From: Bacteroidota bacterium
GTDB taxonomy: Bacteria > Bacteroidota > Bacteroidia > Chitinophagales > Chitinophagaceae
Reading direction: 5' to 3'
DNA: 18,103 nt
NCBI GenBank assembly: GCA_023391895.1
Contig: JAEWAC010000104.1
Location: 1 to 18,103 of the forward strand
A program made the translations under genes and the position numbers. Shown here piece after piece: positions 1-8,017 of the stretch; the stretch's first letter is position 1, and each line of letters starts with the position of its first letter. The notes below the pieces were generated by a model. The model worked only from the letters and a program-made list of their open reading frames with translations. It had not been told where the DNA came from and made no database searches.

Positions 1-969
1 AAAACCCATTCTGCTTTGAAGGCTAATCAATCCCGTACAAAGTTGGCTGTTACTGTTGTTGCCGTTCTCTTCATCTGCATTTTGTTCAAAAGTCCATTGC
101 AGGCGCAAACCATTTCCAAAGAAGAACTGATCTTTTTGACCTCTGAATGGAAGGGGGAGCGGTTTCCGGACGGCCGTCCCAAAATTGCTGATAACTTACT
201 GGAGCGGGCCAAACGCATTTATATTGATGATGCCTGGACGGTTTTAAAAAATGAAGGATACGTAAACCAGTTTGAAGGCAACTGGAAAATGGTGAACGAT
301 TCAACGCCGGTAGTGGGGCGGGCCGTAACGGCCATGTTTATGCCCAGCCGGCCCGATGTAGAAAAGCAAATAAAAGAAAGGGGCATTTCCCAGCACGGCA
401 GAAAAGGAAACACTAATTCGTGGCCTATTGAGGTTTTGACAAAAGGCGATGTATATGTGGCCGATGGATTTGGTAAAATAGGAGGCGGCACTCTCATGGG
501 ATCGACCCTGGCCAACGCCATTTTTGCCAAATCCGGCAATGGCGTGGTATTTAACGGCAGTGCCCGGGACCTACAGGAAATCCATAACATCAAAGGATTC
601 AATGCTTTTGTGCGGGATTTTCATCCTTCTTTTTTAGAAGAAATGGTTTTGATGGGGCTGAACACGCCCACCCGTATCGGCCAGGTAATGGTGCTGCCCG
701 GCGACCTGGTGATTGCCCAACGCGAAGGCGTGCTTTTTGTGCCGGCCCACCTGGCAGAACAGGTAATTAGTACCGCGGAATTTGTGATCCGGAAAGACCA
801 GTTTGGTTTTGAAATGGTGCGTACCGGCCGCTATACTACCGGCCAGATTGATAGCCAGTGGACAGAAGAAATCAAAACGGAGTTTTTGAAATGGCTGGAA
901 AAACATCCGGAACTGGGTAAAATGACAAGGGCAGAACTGGACAAGATCATGAGTAAAAGAACGTGGTAA
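1..969 (+). CDS. Exported RraA-family (class II aldolase-like) protein, 5' end cut by window edge
   Basis: RraA-fold protein. The family includes 4-hydroxy-4-methyl-2-oxoglutarate aldolases/oxaloacetate decarboxylases and the RNase E inhibitor RraA. The frame is open to base 1. A TTG at 16 is the first possible internal start, but translation continues upstream as K-T-H-S-A, so an ATG just outside the window is likely. Numbering from the TTG, residues 9-30 are a hydrophobic segment ending in LQAQ, a signal peptide or anchor. Residues about 55-255 match RraA: the glycine loop GGGTLMGS at 156-163, the GxVxxxGxxRD motif with Arg184-Asp185 (metal and substrate residues in characterised aldolases), and VLPGD at 227-231. 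The usual Asp before the Gly of the RD motif is Asn180. About 50 extra residues follow the core. Cytoplasmic RraA proteins are about 160 residues, so this is a long, exported variant. Substrate unknown; an aldolase role is inferred from the family and from the keto-acid-related neighbours. Confidence 0.8.
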   Translation, partial: KTHSALKANQSRTKLAVTVVAVLFICILFKSPLQAQTISKEELIFLTSEWKGERFPDGRPKIADNLLERAKRIYIDDAWTVLKNEGYVNQFEGNWKMVNDSTPVVGRAVTAMFMPSRPDVEKQIKERGISQHGRKGNTNSWPIEVLTKGDVYVADGFGKIGGGTLMGSTLANAIFAKSGNGVVFNGSARDLQEIHNIKGFNAFVRDFHPSFLEEMVLMGLNTPTRIGQVMVLPGDLVIAQREGVLFVPAHLAEQVISTAEFVIRKDQFGFEMVRTGRYTTGQIDSQWTEEIKTEFLKWLEKHPELGKMTRAELDKIMSKRTW

Positions 970-1102
970 GGAGCGTAGTAGATCAGATGACAACTGTGGC
1001 TTGAAAAAGCCTGTTGTTGTAAACTTCAATTAGGCTGAAATCCGCAGCAGGAAAGGCCGTCAAATGAACTCGACACTGCTGGTAGCAAACAGTTGTTGCT
1101 GA

Positions 1103-1119
1103 TATGGGGTTTTGAAAAG
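1103..1119 (+). repeat. Dispersed motif copy (TATGGGGTTTTGAAAAG)
   Basis: Related by eye to the copies at 7873, 10977, 11167, 11271 and 15290. It lies 134 bases after the RraA-like stop and 117 before fecR. Read from its ATG it is ATG-GGG-TTT-TGA. Confidence 0.4.
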
Positions 1120-1170
1120 ATTTGTGGTAAAATAAAATAGCACCAGCAGGTAGGGATATAAGTTAAGCTT

Positions 1171-1226
1171 CAAAATATTTTTTAATGATTTAGGGGGCTG
1201 TACTATTTCAAGGCACTATATTAAAA
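1171..1226 (+). promoter_or_regulatory. Possible ECF-sigma-type promoter of fecR
   Basis: An A/T-rich run (AAAATATTTTTTAATGATT) is followed by a short G-tract (TAGGGGG) and, about 18 bases on, by CACTATATT, ending 11 bases before the fecR start. From general familiarity, fecR/susC loci of Bacteroidetes often show an A/T block, a GGGG core and a downstream TATAT-like element before ECF-driven genes. The assignment is by resemblance only; the sigma factor is not encoded in the window. Confidence 0.3.
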
Positions 1227-1236
1227 ATGCATTCTT

Positions 1237-2451
1237 TTGAACAAGCAGGAATTTTTAGCATTGTTGGACAAATACCTGGAAGGTGCTGCCAATGATGAAG
1301 AAATTCAACTGCTTTTGCGCTACTACAATAGCTTTCAGCAGTCTGCAACATGGACGGAAGCTGAATTAGGCAGCAGTCGAATAGTGAAAGCCAAACTGTT
1401 GCAGCGCTTGCAAGCCGCTTTGGCGGAGCAGCAACCGGCAGTCGTTGTGCCCATTTACCGGCACACCTGGTTTCGGATAGCGGCTGCAGCGGTCCTTGTT
1501 TTTGTATTGGCGGGTAGTATATGGCGGGGATATCCTACAGAGCATAACCCAACTGTTGCCCAATTTGAAAAAATAAAACCTCTCCCTGAAAACATTAAAG
1601 GCACCGCGGCTACATTGATATTAACCGATGGACGGGTGATCTCTTTGGATAGTATAACTAATGGGTTTTTGGCGCAGCAAGGTCATACCCAAATTATAAT
1701 GCAGGACGGCAAACTGGTGTATGAAACAACGGGTAACTCATTAGACAAAGAACCATTGTCTCCTGTTTATAATACGTTAGCCACTCCCAAAGGTGTGCAG
1801 TGTCAGGTAGTGCTGCCGGATGGCAGTCAGGTATGGTTGAATGCGGCTACTGCGCTTCGTATTCCGGTTGCTTTTACAGGCAAGGAGCGCAGCGTGGACG
1901 TAACCGGTGAGGCTTATTTTGAAATAGCAAAAGACGCGGACCGGCCTTTCCGGGTGCATGCAGCGGCGCTTTCTGCTGCAGGCACAAAAGAAGCCGTTGT
2001 GGAAGTGCTGGGCACCCACTTTAATATCAGTGCTTATGACGATGAAGCCAGCCTGAAAACCACGCTGCTGGAAGGGCAGGTGAAAGTAACGCCTGTACAT
2101 CAGGCACCCTCTGCAACAGATAAAGCATGCCTTCTGATGCCCGGTCAGCAGGCACAAATAACCGCACCCAATACAGCACAAACTGGAGTTGCCATTCAGG
2201 CGGTGAATGTAGAAAATGTAGTGGCCTGGAAAAACAAGCTGTTCGACTTCAATACAGCGGATATAGAAACCATCATGCGGGAAATAGCCCGGTGGTACGA
2301 CGTGGAAGTGGTATATGAGGGCAAGGTGCCGATGCGGAACTTTTCGGGCAAAATCAGCCGCAATACAGACCTGGCTGTCATATTAAAAATACTGGAGCAA
2401 AGTAATATCCGGTTTCGTATGAAAGGTAAAAAGATCATTGTATTGTCTTAA
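1237..2451 (+). CDS. FecR family anti-sigma factor
   Basis: Inner-membrane anti-sigma regulator that relays the state of a TonB-dependent transducer to an ECF sigma factor. Residues 1-60 form the cytoplasmic helical N-terminus typical of Bacteroidetes FecR (KYLEG, LLLRYY). Residues 79-96 are the single membrane helix. Residues about 185-285 are the periplasmic FecR domain (LPDGSQVWLNAAT, then DVTGEAYFEI). Residues about 335-403 are the DUF4974/STN-like C-terminal domain ending at IIVLS. At 404 residues the length is normal. The start is TTG: the nearby ATG at 1227 is out of frame and an in-frame TAA lies at 1222, so TTG at 1237 is the only standard start giving the complete N-terminus. The susC gene downstream carries an STN domain, the expected signalling partner. 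No sigma gene is adjacent, so its sigma partner is either outside the window or lost. Confidence 0.93.
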   Translation: MNKQEFLALLDKYLEGAANDEEIQLLLRYYNSFQQSATWTEAELGSSRIVKAKLLQRLQAALAEQQPAVVVPIYRHTWFRIAAAAVLVFVLAGSIWRGYPTEHNPTVAQFEKIKPLPENIKGTAATLILTDGRVISLDSITNGFLAQQGHTQIIMQDGKLVYETTGNSLDKEPLSPVYNTLATPKGVQCQVVLPDGSQVWLNAATALRIPVAFTGKERSVDVTGEAYFEIAKDADRPFRVHAAALSAAGTKEAVVEVLGTHFNISAYDDEASLKTTLLEGQVKVTPVHQAPSATDKACLLMPGQQAQITAPNTAQTGVAIQAVNVENVVAWKNKLFDFNTADIETIMREIARWYDVEVVYEGKVPMRNFSGKISRNTDLAVILKILEQSNIRFRMKGKKIIVLS

Positions 2452-2783
2452 AAGAATAGTTGTTGTTGATAACAGCATTTTGCGGCAACTGGCAGATGCG
2501 GTTGTAGCTGATCATTTTAAATTGTCAGGCATTATTCATATAGCAGGAACTCCCGGTACTGTAGCATAGGTTTTTGAAAAACCTGGTTTCGTTAGCATTA
2601 CCCTTTGAAACCTTGGAGCATTCACTTTTCAATTTGCTTTTGATTGTTTTAAAAAACTATAGTGGCTTTCGTCACGTAAAGCCAGTTCTTGTGCCGTTGT
2701 GATAAGCCGGCAGGTGAAATGTTTCAGAAAATAGCGGTTTACAGATGATTGCTAATAAATATTCAACCTGAAAAAAACATGCT
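2452..2783. other. Intergenic leader between fecR and susC
   Basis: About 330 bases with no convincing gene. It contains the perfect 8+1+8 palindrome at 2568-2584, and A/T-rich tracts around 2640-2660 that could belong to a susC promoter. No clear TAnnTTTG element was found. This size of gap is common before ECF-controlled susC genes. Confidence 0.5.
2568..2584. repeat. Perfect palindrome AGGTTTTTGAAAAACCT
   Basis: Arms AGGTTTTT and AAAAACCT flank a single central G. The arms are too close for a full hairpin (about 6 bp with a 5-base loop could form), so a symmetric protein-binding site is equally possible. It lies 117 bases after the fecR stop. It also overlaps a degenerate copy of the dispersed motif (ATA-GGT-TTT-TGA). 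Confidence 0.4.
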
Positions 2784-5700
2784 ATGCCACAAATTGAATA
2801 TGTACAGTTGAAGGCGTGTGGTAAGGTCTTGACTGCTGCTGCTACCTTACCAGGGAGAAAAGAAAGAGTGACTTGGCTTCCATCCAGAGGGTGTTCTAAT
2901 CCTCGCCTGGTCCCGGCATCCATCATGCTTTTCATTAAAATGATCTTTGTTTTATTGTTTGCTGCCAGCTTGCAGGCCGAGGCAAAGGGGCCTATTCAGT
3001 CAATCACCCTGGAGGAGCGAAATGCAACCCTGGAGTCGGTTTTTAAAAAGATCGAGCAGCAAACAGGCTTTCACTTTTGGTACGAGGATAAGCTGGTGAA
3101 ACAGGCCGGTAATGTAACCATCAGCATTAAAAACGCCACCTTAAAAGAAGTGCTGAACCTGTGTCTCAAAAAACAGCCGCTTACCTACACCATTATTGAC
3201 AAGACGGTGGTGATAAAACAAAGAACACTCACTACGGTCATTTCAAACCGTATGGCTGCTGTTTCGGTCGCTGCAGAAATCATCACCGGTAAGGTTGTTA
3301 ATGAAAAAGGAGAACCGGTTGTGGGTGCCACCATCCAGGTTAAAGGGTCGGGTGAAGCCACTACAACCGATGAGGAAGGTCAGTTCAGTCTTTCGGTTGC
3401 TTCTTCTGCCGTAACACTGGTGATCAGTTCAGTTGGTTTTGCTACACAGGAAGTGGCATTGAATGGAAGAAGCAATATTGATGTAACCTTGGTCGGCGCA
3501 GCCCAGAGCATGAGCGAGGTGGTGGTAACGGCACTGGGTATCCGGCGCGAAACCCGGCGGCTGGGTTACTCAACCGCCACCGTCAATACCGAACAGCTGA
3601 CCACCAACCGCACCAATAATGTAGGCAATAGTTTGCAGGGTAAAGTAGCGGGTTTGAACGTTACACCTCCGGCCGGTGGTCCCGGTGCTTCTTCCAAAAT
3701 CCGCATTCGCGGACAATCTTCATTTGGCGGCAATAACTCCCCTTTGATCATTGTGAACGGCATCCCGATCAACAATACCAACTATTCGGCCGGTACGGGT
3801 ACGATCTCCAATTCTCCGGCAGGAGGATCTTCCGACCAGGGCGATGGTTTGCAAAGCATTAATCAGGATGATATTGAATCCATGACGGTACTAAAAGGAG
3901 CTGCCGCTGCCGCATTGTATGGCTTCCGGGCCAAGGATGGTGTGATTATCATTACCACTAAAAGCGGCCGTGGTACCACCGGTATTGGTGTGGAAGTGAA
4001 CTCCAATTTTCAGGCAGAGCAGGCCCTTGATTATACCGACTTTCAGTATGAATATGGGCAGGGTGAATTTGGCAAACGACCGGCAACCCTGGCCGATGCC
4101 CAAAGTTCAGGCGTATGGAGTTTTGGCGAAAGGATGGACGGTAAGCCGCAGATACAGTTTGACGGTTCTACGCAGCCTTACCTGCCTCATGAAGACCGCA
4201 TTAAAGACTTTTACCGCACGGGCTATTTTTGGACCAATACGGTTGCCCTGTCCGGCGGTAATGAAAAAGGCAACTTTCGCATCTCTTTTGCCAATACCGA
4301 TGCCGAGTCCATCATGCCCAACTCGGATTACAATAAAAAAATCATCAACCTGGGTATTAACTACCGCTTTACCGACAAGTTTTCTGCCCAGTTGAATGCC
4401 AACTACTCCAACGAGTACAACCGCAATCCGCCACAGATCGGTATTCAGGACATGAATGCCAATACCACCATTTACACCATGGCCAACAGCATTGATGTGG
4501 ACTGGCTCAAAAACTACAAAGACTCCAACAACAATGAAATGCCGCTGTCCCGTTTCACTAATCGCAACAACCCCTACTGGGTAACCTACAACCGGTTTGA
4601 GAACGTGCACCGTGACCGGATTTTTGGTAATGCTTCTTTGCGCTACCAGTTGCTGGACTGGCTGTATGTGCAGGGCAGGGTTGGCCAGGATTATTTTACA
4701 CGGCCGTATGATTATAACCGTCCTACCGGCACCCGCTCCATAGGTGCTGCTCCGGCCGGCCTGTATAACGGTGTGTACTACCAGGACGTCTCCACCTTCC
4801 GCGAACTGAACCTGGACTTCCTGGTAGGGGCGGAGCGGTCCTTTGGCAATTTGGGCCTGGACGTAACCCTGGGCGGCAATACTATGCGGCAGACATTTGA
4901 CCGCATACGCACACTGGTCACCAACTTTTATGTCCGTGACCTCTATACGATTGGAAATGGGGTAACCAAAGAGCCCGAATACGATTTCAGTAAAAAACGG
5001 GTCAACTCCTTATATGGTTCTGTCGATTTATCTTTTGACAATTACCTGTACCTGACTTTAACGGCTCGCAATGACTGGTTCTCCACCCTCAATCCCGAAT
5101 CCAATAATTACCTCTACCCGTCGGTTAGTTCCAGCTTTGTGTTTAGTGAGGTGGTTAAGATGCCGGAGTGGATCAACTTTGGCAAGGTAAGGGCTGCCTA
5201 TGCCGAAGTAGGCGGTGACACCGACCCTTACTCCAATAACTTATACTACGCCATTAATGCCAATACACTGAACGGCGTACCCCTGGGCCGTATCAACACC
5301 AGCATCAGCCCCAATCCTAATTTGCGGCCCCTGAAAGTAAAAGAAGTTGAAGCCGGGCTGGAACTGCGGCTGTTTGACAGGATAGGGCTGGATATGACGG
5401 TTTACCGCAAGAATACGGTGGATGAAATACTGAACGTTGATATTTCCAATACATCGGGCTACAGCCAGACCAAGGTAAACATTGGCAAGTTGAAGAATGA
5501 AGGCGTGGAAATGCTGTTGTCCGTAAACGCCGTAAAGGGCAGCAACTTTAACTGGGAAACCAGCCTGAACGGAAGCTTTAACCAAAGCGAGGTATTGCAA
5601 CTGGCAGAAGGCCAGCAGCGTTTTGATGTGGGCACCGGTGAGTTTTTTGGCACGGTGTCGCACGAGGTGGGAAAGCCGCTTGCTTCGCTGCGCGGCTTTG

Positions 5701-6305
5701 ATTATAAGCGCGACGAAAAGGGCAATATCGTCCTTGTCAATGGAAAGTTTCAGCAAGGTAATATTGTAACTTTTGGCAGTGCCATCCCCAAATGGACCAG
5801 CGGCTGGTTAAATACCATTAATGTTAAAGGCTTCCGCATCTTTACCCAGGTTGATTTTAAAGCAGGTCATAAAATCTTATCCAACTCCAACCTGAACTTC
5901 CTACGCCATGGTTTACATAAACAATCCCTTGTGGGCCGTGAAGGCGGTGTTGTATTCAACGGCGTCAATGCAGACGGATCGCCCAATACAGTGGCTGTGG
6001 AAGCAGAGGACTTTTATGCCACCTACCGGGGTACCAATAATGCAACGGCCTTTGTGTACAAGGGTGATTATATACGCTGGCGGGCCTTGTCCGTTGGCTA
6101 TGACCTTACCCGCTTTGTTAACCAGTCGTTCATCAAAGGCCTGAATGTTTCTTTCATCATGAACAATGTGCTGATGATCAAAAAATACCTGGATAATCTT
6201 GATCCGGAAGCACAGGTCTCAACCTCTGACAACCTGCAGGGTATTGAAACCCATACGTTGCCCACGACCCGGTCCTATGGCATCAACCTCAACATCAAAT
6301 TATAA
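2784..6305 (+). CDS. SusC/RagA TonB-linked outer membrane transporter with STN transducer domain
   Basis: Outer-membrane TonB-dependent transporter that works with the SusD lipoprotein encoded next. Domains in order: a 47-residue N-terminal extension; a signal peptide from Met48 (MLFIKMIFVLLFAASLQAEA); an STN domain at about 74-145, the part that contacts FecR-type anti-sigma factors; a carboxypeptidase-regulatory-like (CNA-B-like) domain at about 166-240 (ITGKVVNEKGEPVVGATIQV); the TonB-box-like SEVVVTALG at about 243; a plug at about 250-400 with the IRIRGQSSFGGNNSPLIIVNG signature; then the beta-barrel to the terminal NLNIKL. At 1173 residues it is full length. An alternative start is ATG 2925 (Met48), which would begin directly with the signal peptide. 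The STN domain plus upstream FecR make it a probable signal transducer. The transported ligand cannot be told from sequence; the neighbouring enzymes suggest a hydroxy- or sugar acid, an inference only. Confidence 0.96.
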   Translation: MPQIEYVQLKACGKVLTAAATLPGRKERVTWLPSRGCSNPRLVPASIMLFIKMIFVLLFAASLQAEAKGPIQSITLEERNATLESVFKKIEQQTGFHFWYEDKLVKQAGNVTISIKNATLKEVLNLCLKKQPLTYTIIDKTVVIKQRTLTTVISNRMAAVSVAAEIITGKVVNEKGEPVVGATIQVKGSGEATTTDEEGQFSLSVASSAVTLVISSVGFATQEVALNGRSNIDVTLVGAAQSMSEVVVTALGIRRETRRLGYSTATVNTEQLTTNRTNNVGNSLQGKVAGLNVTPPAGGPGASSKIRIRGQSSFGGNNSPLIIVNGIPINNTNYSAGTGTISNSPAGGSSDQGDGLQSINQDDIESMTVLKGAAAAALYGFRAKDGVIIITTKSGRGTTGIGVEVNSNFQAEQALDYTDFQYEYGQGEFGKRPATLADAQSSGVWSFGERMDGKPQIQFDGSTQPYLPHEDRIKDFYRTGYFWTNTVALSGGNEKGNFRISFANTDAESIMPNSDYNKKIINLGINYRFTDKFSAQLNANYSNEYNRNPPQIGIQDMNANTTIYTMANSIDVDWLKNYKDSNNNEMPLSRFTNRNNPYWVTYNRFENVHRDRIFGNASLRYQLLDWLYVQGRVGQDYFTRPYDYNRPTGTRSIGAAPAGLYNGVYYQDVSTFRELNLDFLVGAERSFGNLGLDVTLGGNTMRQTFDRIRTLVTNFYVRDLYTIGNGVTKEPEYDFSKKRVNSLYGSVDLSFDNYLYLTLTARNDWFSTLNPESNNYLYPSVSSSFVFSEVVKMPEWINFGKVRAAYAEVGGDTDPYSNNLYYAINANTLNGVPLGRINTSISPNPNLRPLKVKEVEAGLELRLFDRIGLDMTVYRKNTVDEILNVDISNTSGYSQTKVNIGKLKNEGVEMLLSVNAVKGSNFNWETSLNGSFNQSEVLQLAEGQQRFDVGTGEFFGTVSHEVGKPLASLRGFDYKRDEKGNIVLVNGKFQQGNIVTFGSAIPKWTSGWLNTINVKGFRIFTQVDFKAGHKILSNSNLNFLRHGLHKQSLVGREGGVVFNGVNADGSPNTVAVEAEDFYATYRGTNNATAFVYKGDYIRWRALSVGYDLTRFVNQSFIKGLNVSFIMNNVLMIKKYLDNLDPEAQVSTSDNLQGIETHTLPTTRSYGINLNIKL

Positions 6306-6322
6306 TCCTAAAGGCACTAATT

Positions 6323-7855
6323 ATGAAACGCATCTTTCTACTGATAATGACCGGTGTCCTGATTGGGGTAAGCAGTTGCGATAAGAATTTTGAAGAAATC
6401 AACACCAATCCTGTATTGCCAACATCGCTGGATCCAGTCTACCTGTTTTCCAACGCCCAGTTTGGTTCGGCCATTGGTACGTATATATACGAGGCGCAGA
6501 TTGTTCAGCAAATTGTAACGCCTTTTACCGGTGTGCTGGAAGGGGGCAACCACAATGTAGTATACGATCCCAATTCCAGCGCTGCCTTCAATAGCTTATA
6601 TACCGGCCCGGTTAAGCTGTTGGCCGACGTGCTGGATAAAACAAAGGATGACCCTGCCCGGAGCAACTTATACAACATGGCCCGCATCTGGCGTGCGTAT
6701 GTTTTTCAGGTGCTGGTAGATACGTATGGAGACGTGCCTTATTTTGAAGCCGGCAAAGCTTTTTTGGAAGGCACCAACCGCCCGGTGTATGATGATCAAA
6801 AAGTAATTTACGATGACATTTTAAAAGAGTATGAAGAGGCTACCAACCTGCTGGATGCCGCTAAGCCCATTGAAACAAACGACTTGTTTTATGGCGGCAA
6901 TATCAGTCAGTGGAAGCGGCTGGGAAACTCACTTTTGTTGCGGGCGGGTATGCGGTATACCAAAATTGATCCTGCCAGGGCCGAACAAGTGGTAAAAAAA
7001 GCCGTTGATCCGGCACGGGGCGGCGTCATGCAATCCATTTTGGATAATGCGGCCGTCCGGTTCAACAGCACCAACAACTATAACAATCCTGCCGGCAACA
7101 ACTGGAATGGCACGGAGCGGGCCAACTATTATTTAGGAAAGCCATTTGTTGATTTTTTGAAAAACACCAATGATCCACGCCTGAGATTCATTGCCGTCAA
7201 GTATGAAATACCAGCCAATCCTTTGGCGACTGCTGGTGCTGCCAATACCAATCCGGCCGACCAGGAAGGCATGCCCTTTGGCTATAACGAAGCCTCCATC
7301 AGTACCGCGCCGGGCTACCCTGGCAAAACAGGAGCCGCTTTTAAATACTCGCAGATCAACCGCAGTACGTTGGGTAAAATTGATGTGCCTGAGTTTTTTG
7401 TCACCTATGCGCAAACGCAGCTGCTTTTGGCAGAAGCCGCTTACAGGGGCTGGATTACCGGTAGTGCAGAAGAATATTACAGAACAGGAGTGATGGCGCA
7501 TATGGATCAATTGAGGCAATACGATGCTTCTGCCGCTATTCCCGTTGCCGATCAAATGGCTTACCTCGCAGCCAATCCGTTCAACCCCGCCCAGGCGCTG
7601 GAAATGATCAATACGCAGTACTGGGTGGCTTCCTTTTTAAACGGTTCGGAAGCCTGGGCCAATTTCCGCAGAAGCGGTTTCCCGGACCTGGATCCCAATC
7701 CTTACCCGGGTGCTGATCCTGTAGTGGCGGGAGGCTTTGTTCGCCGGCTGGTGTATCCGGCACGCGAAATTTCTGTCAATGCAGAAAACGTATCGGCCGC
7801 CATTGCCCGCATGGGTGCCAATAACCTAGCCACACCGGTTTTCTGGGACAAATAG
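6323..7855 (+). CDS. SusD/RagB-family nutrient-binding outer membrane lipoprotein
   Basis: Surface lipoprotein that caps the SusC barrel and captures ligand. The signal peptide MKRIFLLIMTGVLIG leads to the lipobox V-S-S-Cys19. The mature N-terminus DKNFEEINTNP carries the acidic residues typical of lipoprotein surface export in Bacteroidetes, and NFEEINTNP is characteristic of the SusD-like_2 branch. The central helical (TPR-like) part includes YNMARIWRAYVFQVLVDTYGDVPYFEA (residues about 113-139, shown here in part as the WRAYVFQVL and DTYGDVPY motifs), which is highly conserved in SusD proteins, and the PEFFVTYAQTQLLLAEAA helix. At 510 residues the length is normal. It starts 17 bases after the susC stop and is almost certainly cotranscribed with it. 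Ligand unknown. Confidence 0.95.
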   Translation: MKRIFLLIMTGVLIGVSSCDKNFEEINTNPVLPTSLDPVYLFSNAQFGSAIGTYIYEAQIVQQIVTPFTGVLEGGNHNVVYDPNSSAAFNSLYTGPVKLLADVLDKTKDDPARSNLYNMARIWRAYVFQVLVDTYGDVPYFEAGKAFLEGTNRPVYDDQKVIYDDILKEYEEATNLLDAAKPIETNDLFYGGNISQWKRLGNSLLLRAGMRYTKIDPARAEQVVKKAVDPARGGVMQSILDNAAVRFNSTNNYNNPAGNNWNGTERANYYLGKPFVDFLKNTNDPRLRFIAVKYEIPANPLATAGAANTNPADQEGMPFGYNEASISTAPGYPGKTGAAFKYSQINRSTLGKIDVPEFFVTYAQTQLLLAEAAYRGWITGSAEEYYRTGVMAHMDQLRQYDASAAIPVADQMAYLAANPFNPAQALEMINTQYWVASFLNGSEAWANFRRSGFPDLDPNPYPGADPVVAGGFVRRLVYPAREISVNAENVSAAIARMGANNLATPVFWDK

Positions 7856-7872
7856 CAAGCCTTGGCAGCCGG

Positions 7873-7889
7873 TATGGGCTTTTAAAGCT
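7873..7889 (+). repeat. Dispersed motif copy (TATGGGCTTTTAAAGCT)
   Basis: Variant of the motif found at 1103, 10977, 11167, 11271 and 15290. It lies 18 bases after the susD stop and reads ATG-GGC-TTT-TAA from its ATG. Confidence 0.35.
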
Positions 7890-7911
7890 TTTTATTTTTT
7901 GAATAAAAAAT
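7879..7911 (+). terminator. Possible terminator after susD
   Basis: CTTTTAAAG symmetry is followed by a T-rich run (CTTTTTATTTTTT). An A/T hairpin (ATTTTTT 7894-7900 with AAAAAAT 7905-7911, loop GAAT) follows. The stems are weak, so termination could be partial, leaving the downstream enzyme gene expressed at a lower level. Confidence 0.25.
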
Positions 7912-8017
7912 GGCATAGGCAGGCATGCAAAACCCGTTCACAGCCGACAGTACCAATGATCGAATGGCGATCTGAAAAAAGAAAACATTATTCCTCATAA
8001 ACTCTAAAGTATAACCC

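Larger units (their letters stand above)
970..1236. other. Intergenic gap RraA-like gene to fecR, lacking the expected ECF sigma gene
   Basis: No open frame in this gap encodes anything recognisable. A small hairpin (GGCTT, GAAA loop, AAGCC, 998-1011) sits 28 bases after the RraA-like stop but has no T-tract. One copy of the dispersed motif lies at 1103-1119. A promoter-like block follows at about 1171-1226. In most Bacteroidetes loci of this type an ECF sigma-70 gene of about 550-600 bases stands immediately before fecR; there is no room for one here. Confidence 0.6.

Noticed and set aside
998..1011. GGCTT-GAAA-AAGCC hairpin as terminator of the RraA-like gene
   Set aside because: The stem is only 5 bp and no T-tract follows; kept only as a note in the gap entry.
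1227..1236. ATG at 1227 as the fecR start
   Set aside because: It is out of frame with the FecR protein; the conserved N-terminus begins at TTG 1237.
5241..5756. 171-residue minus-strand open frame inside susC
   Set aside because: It lies wholly within a full-length, well-supported gene, has no recognisable domain, and similar antisense frames occur across susC.
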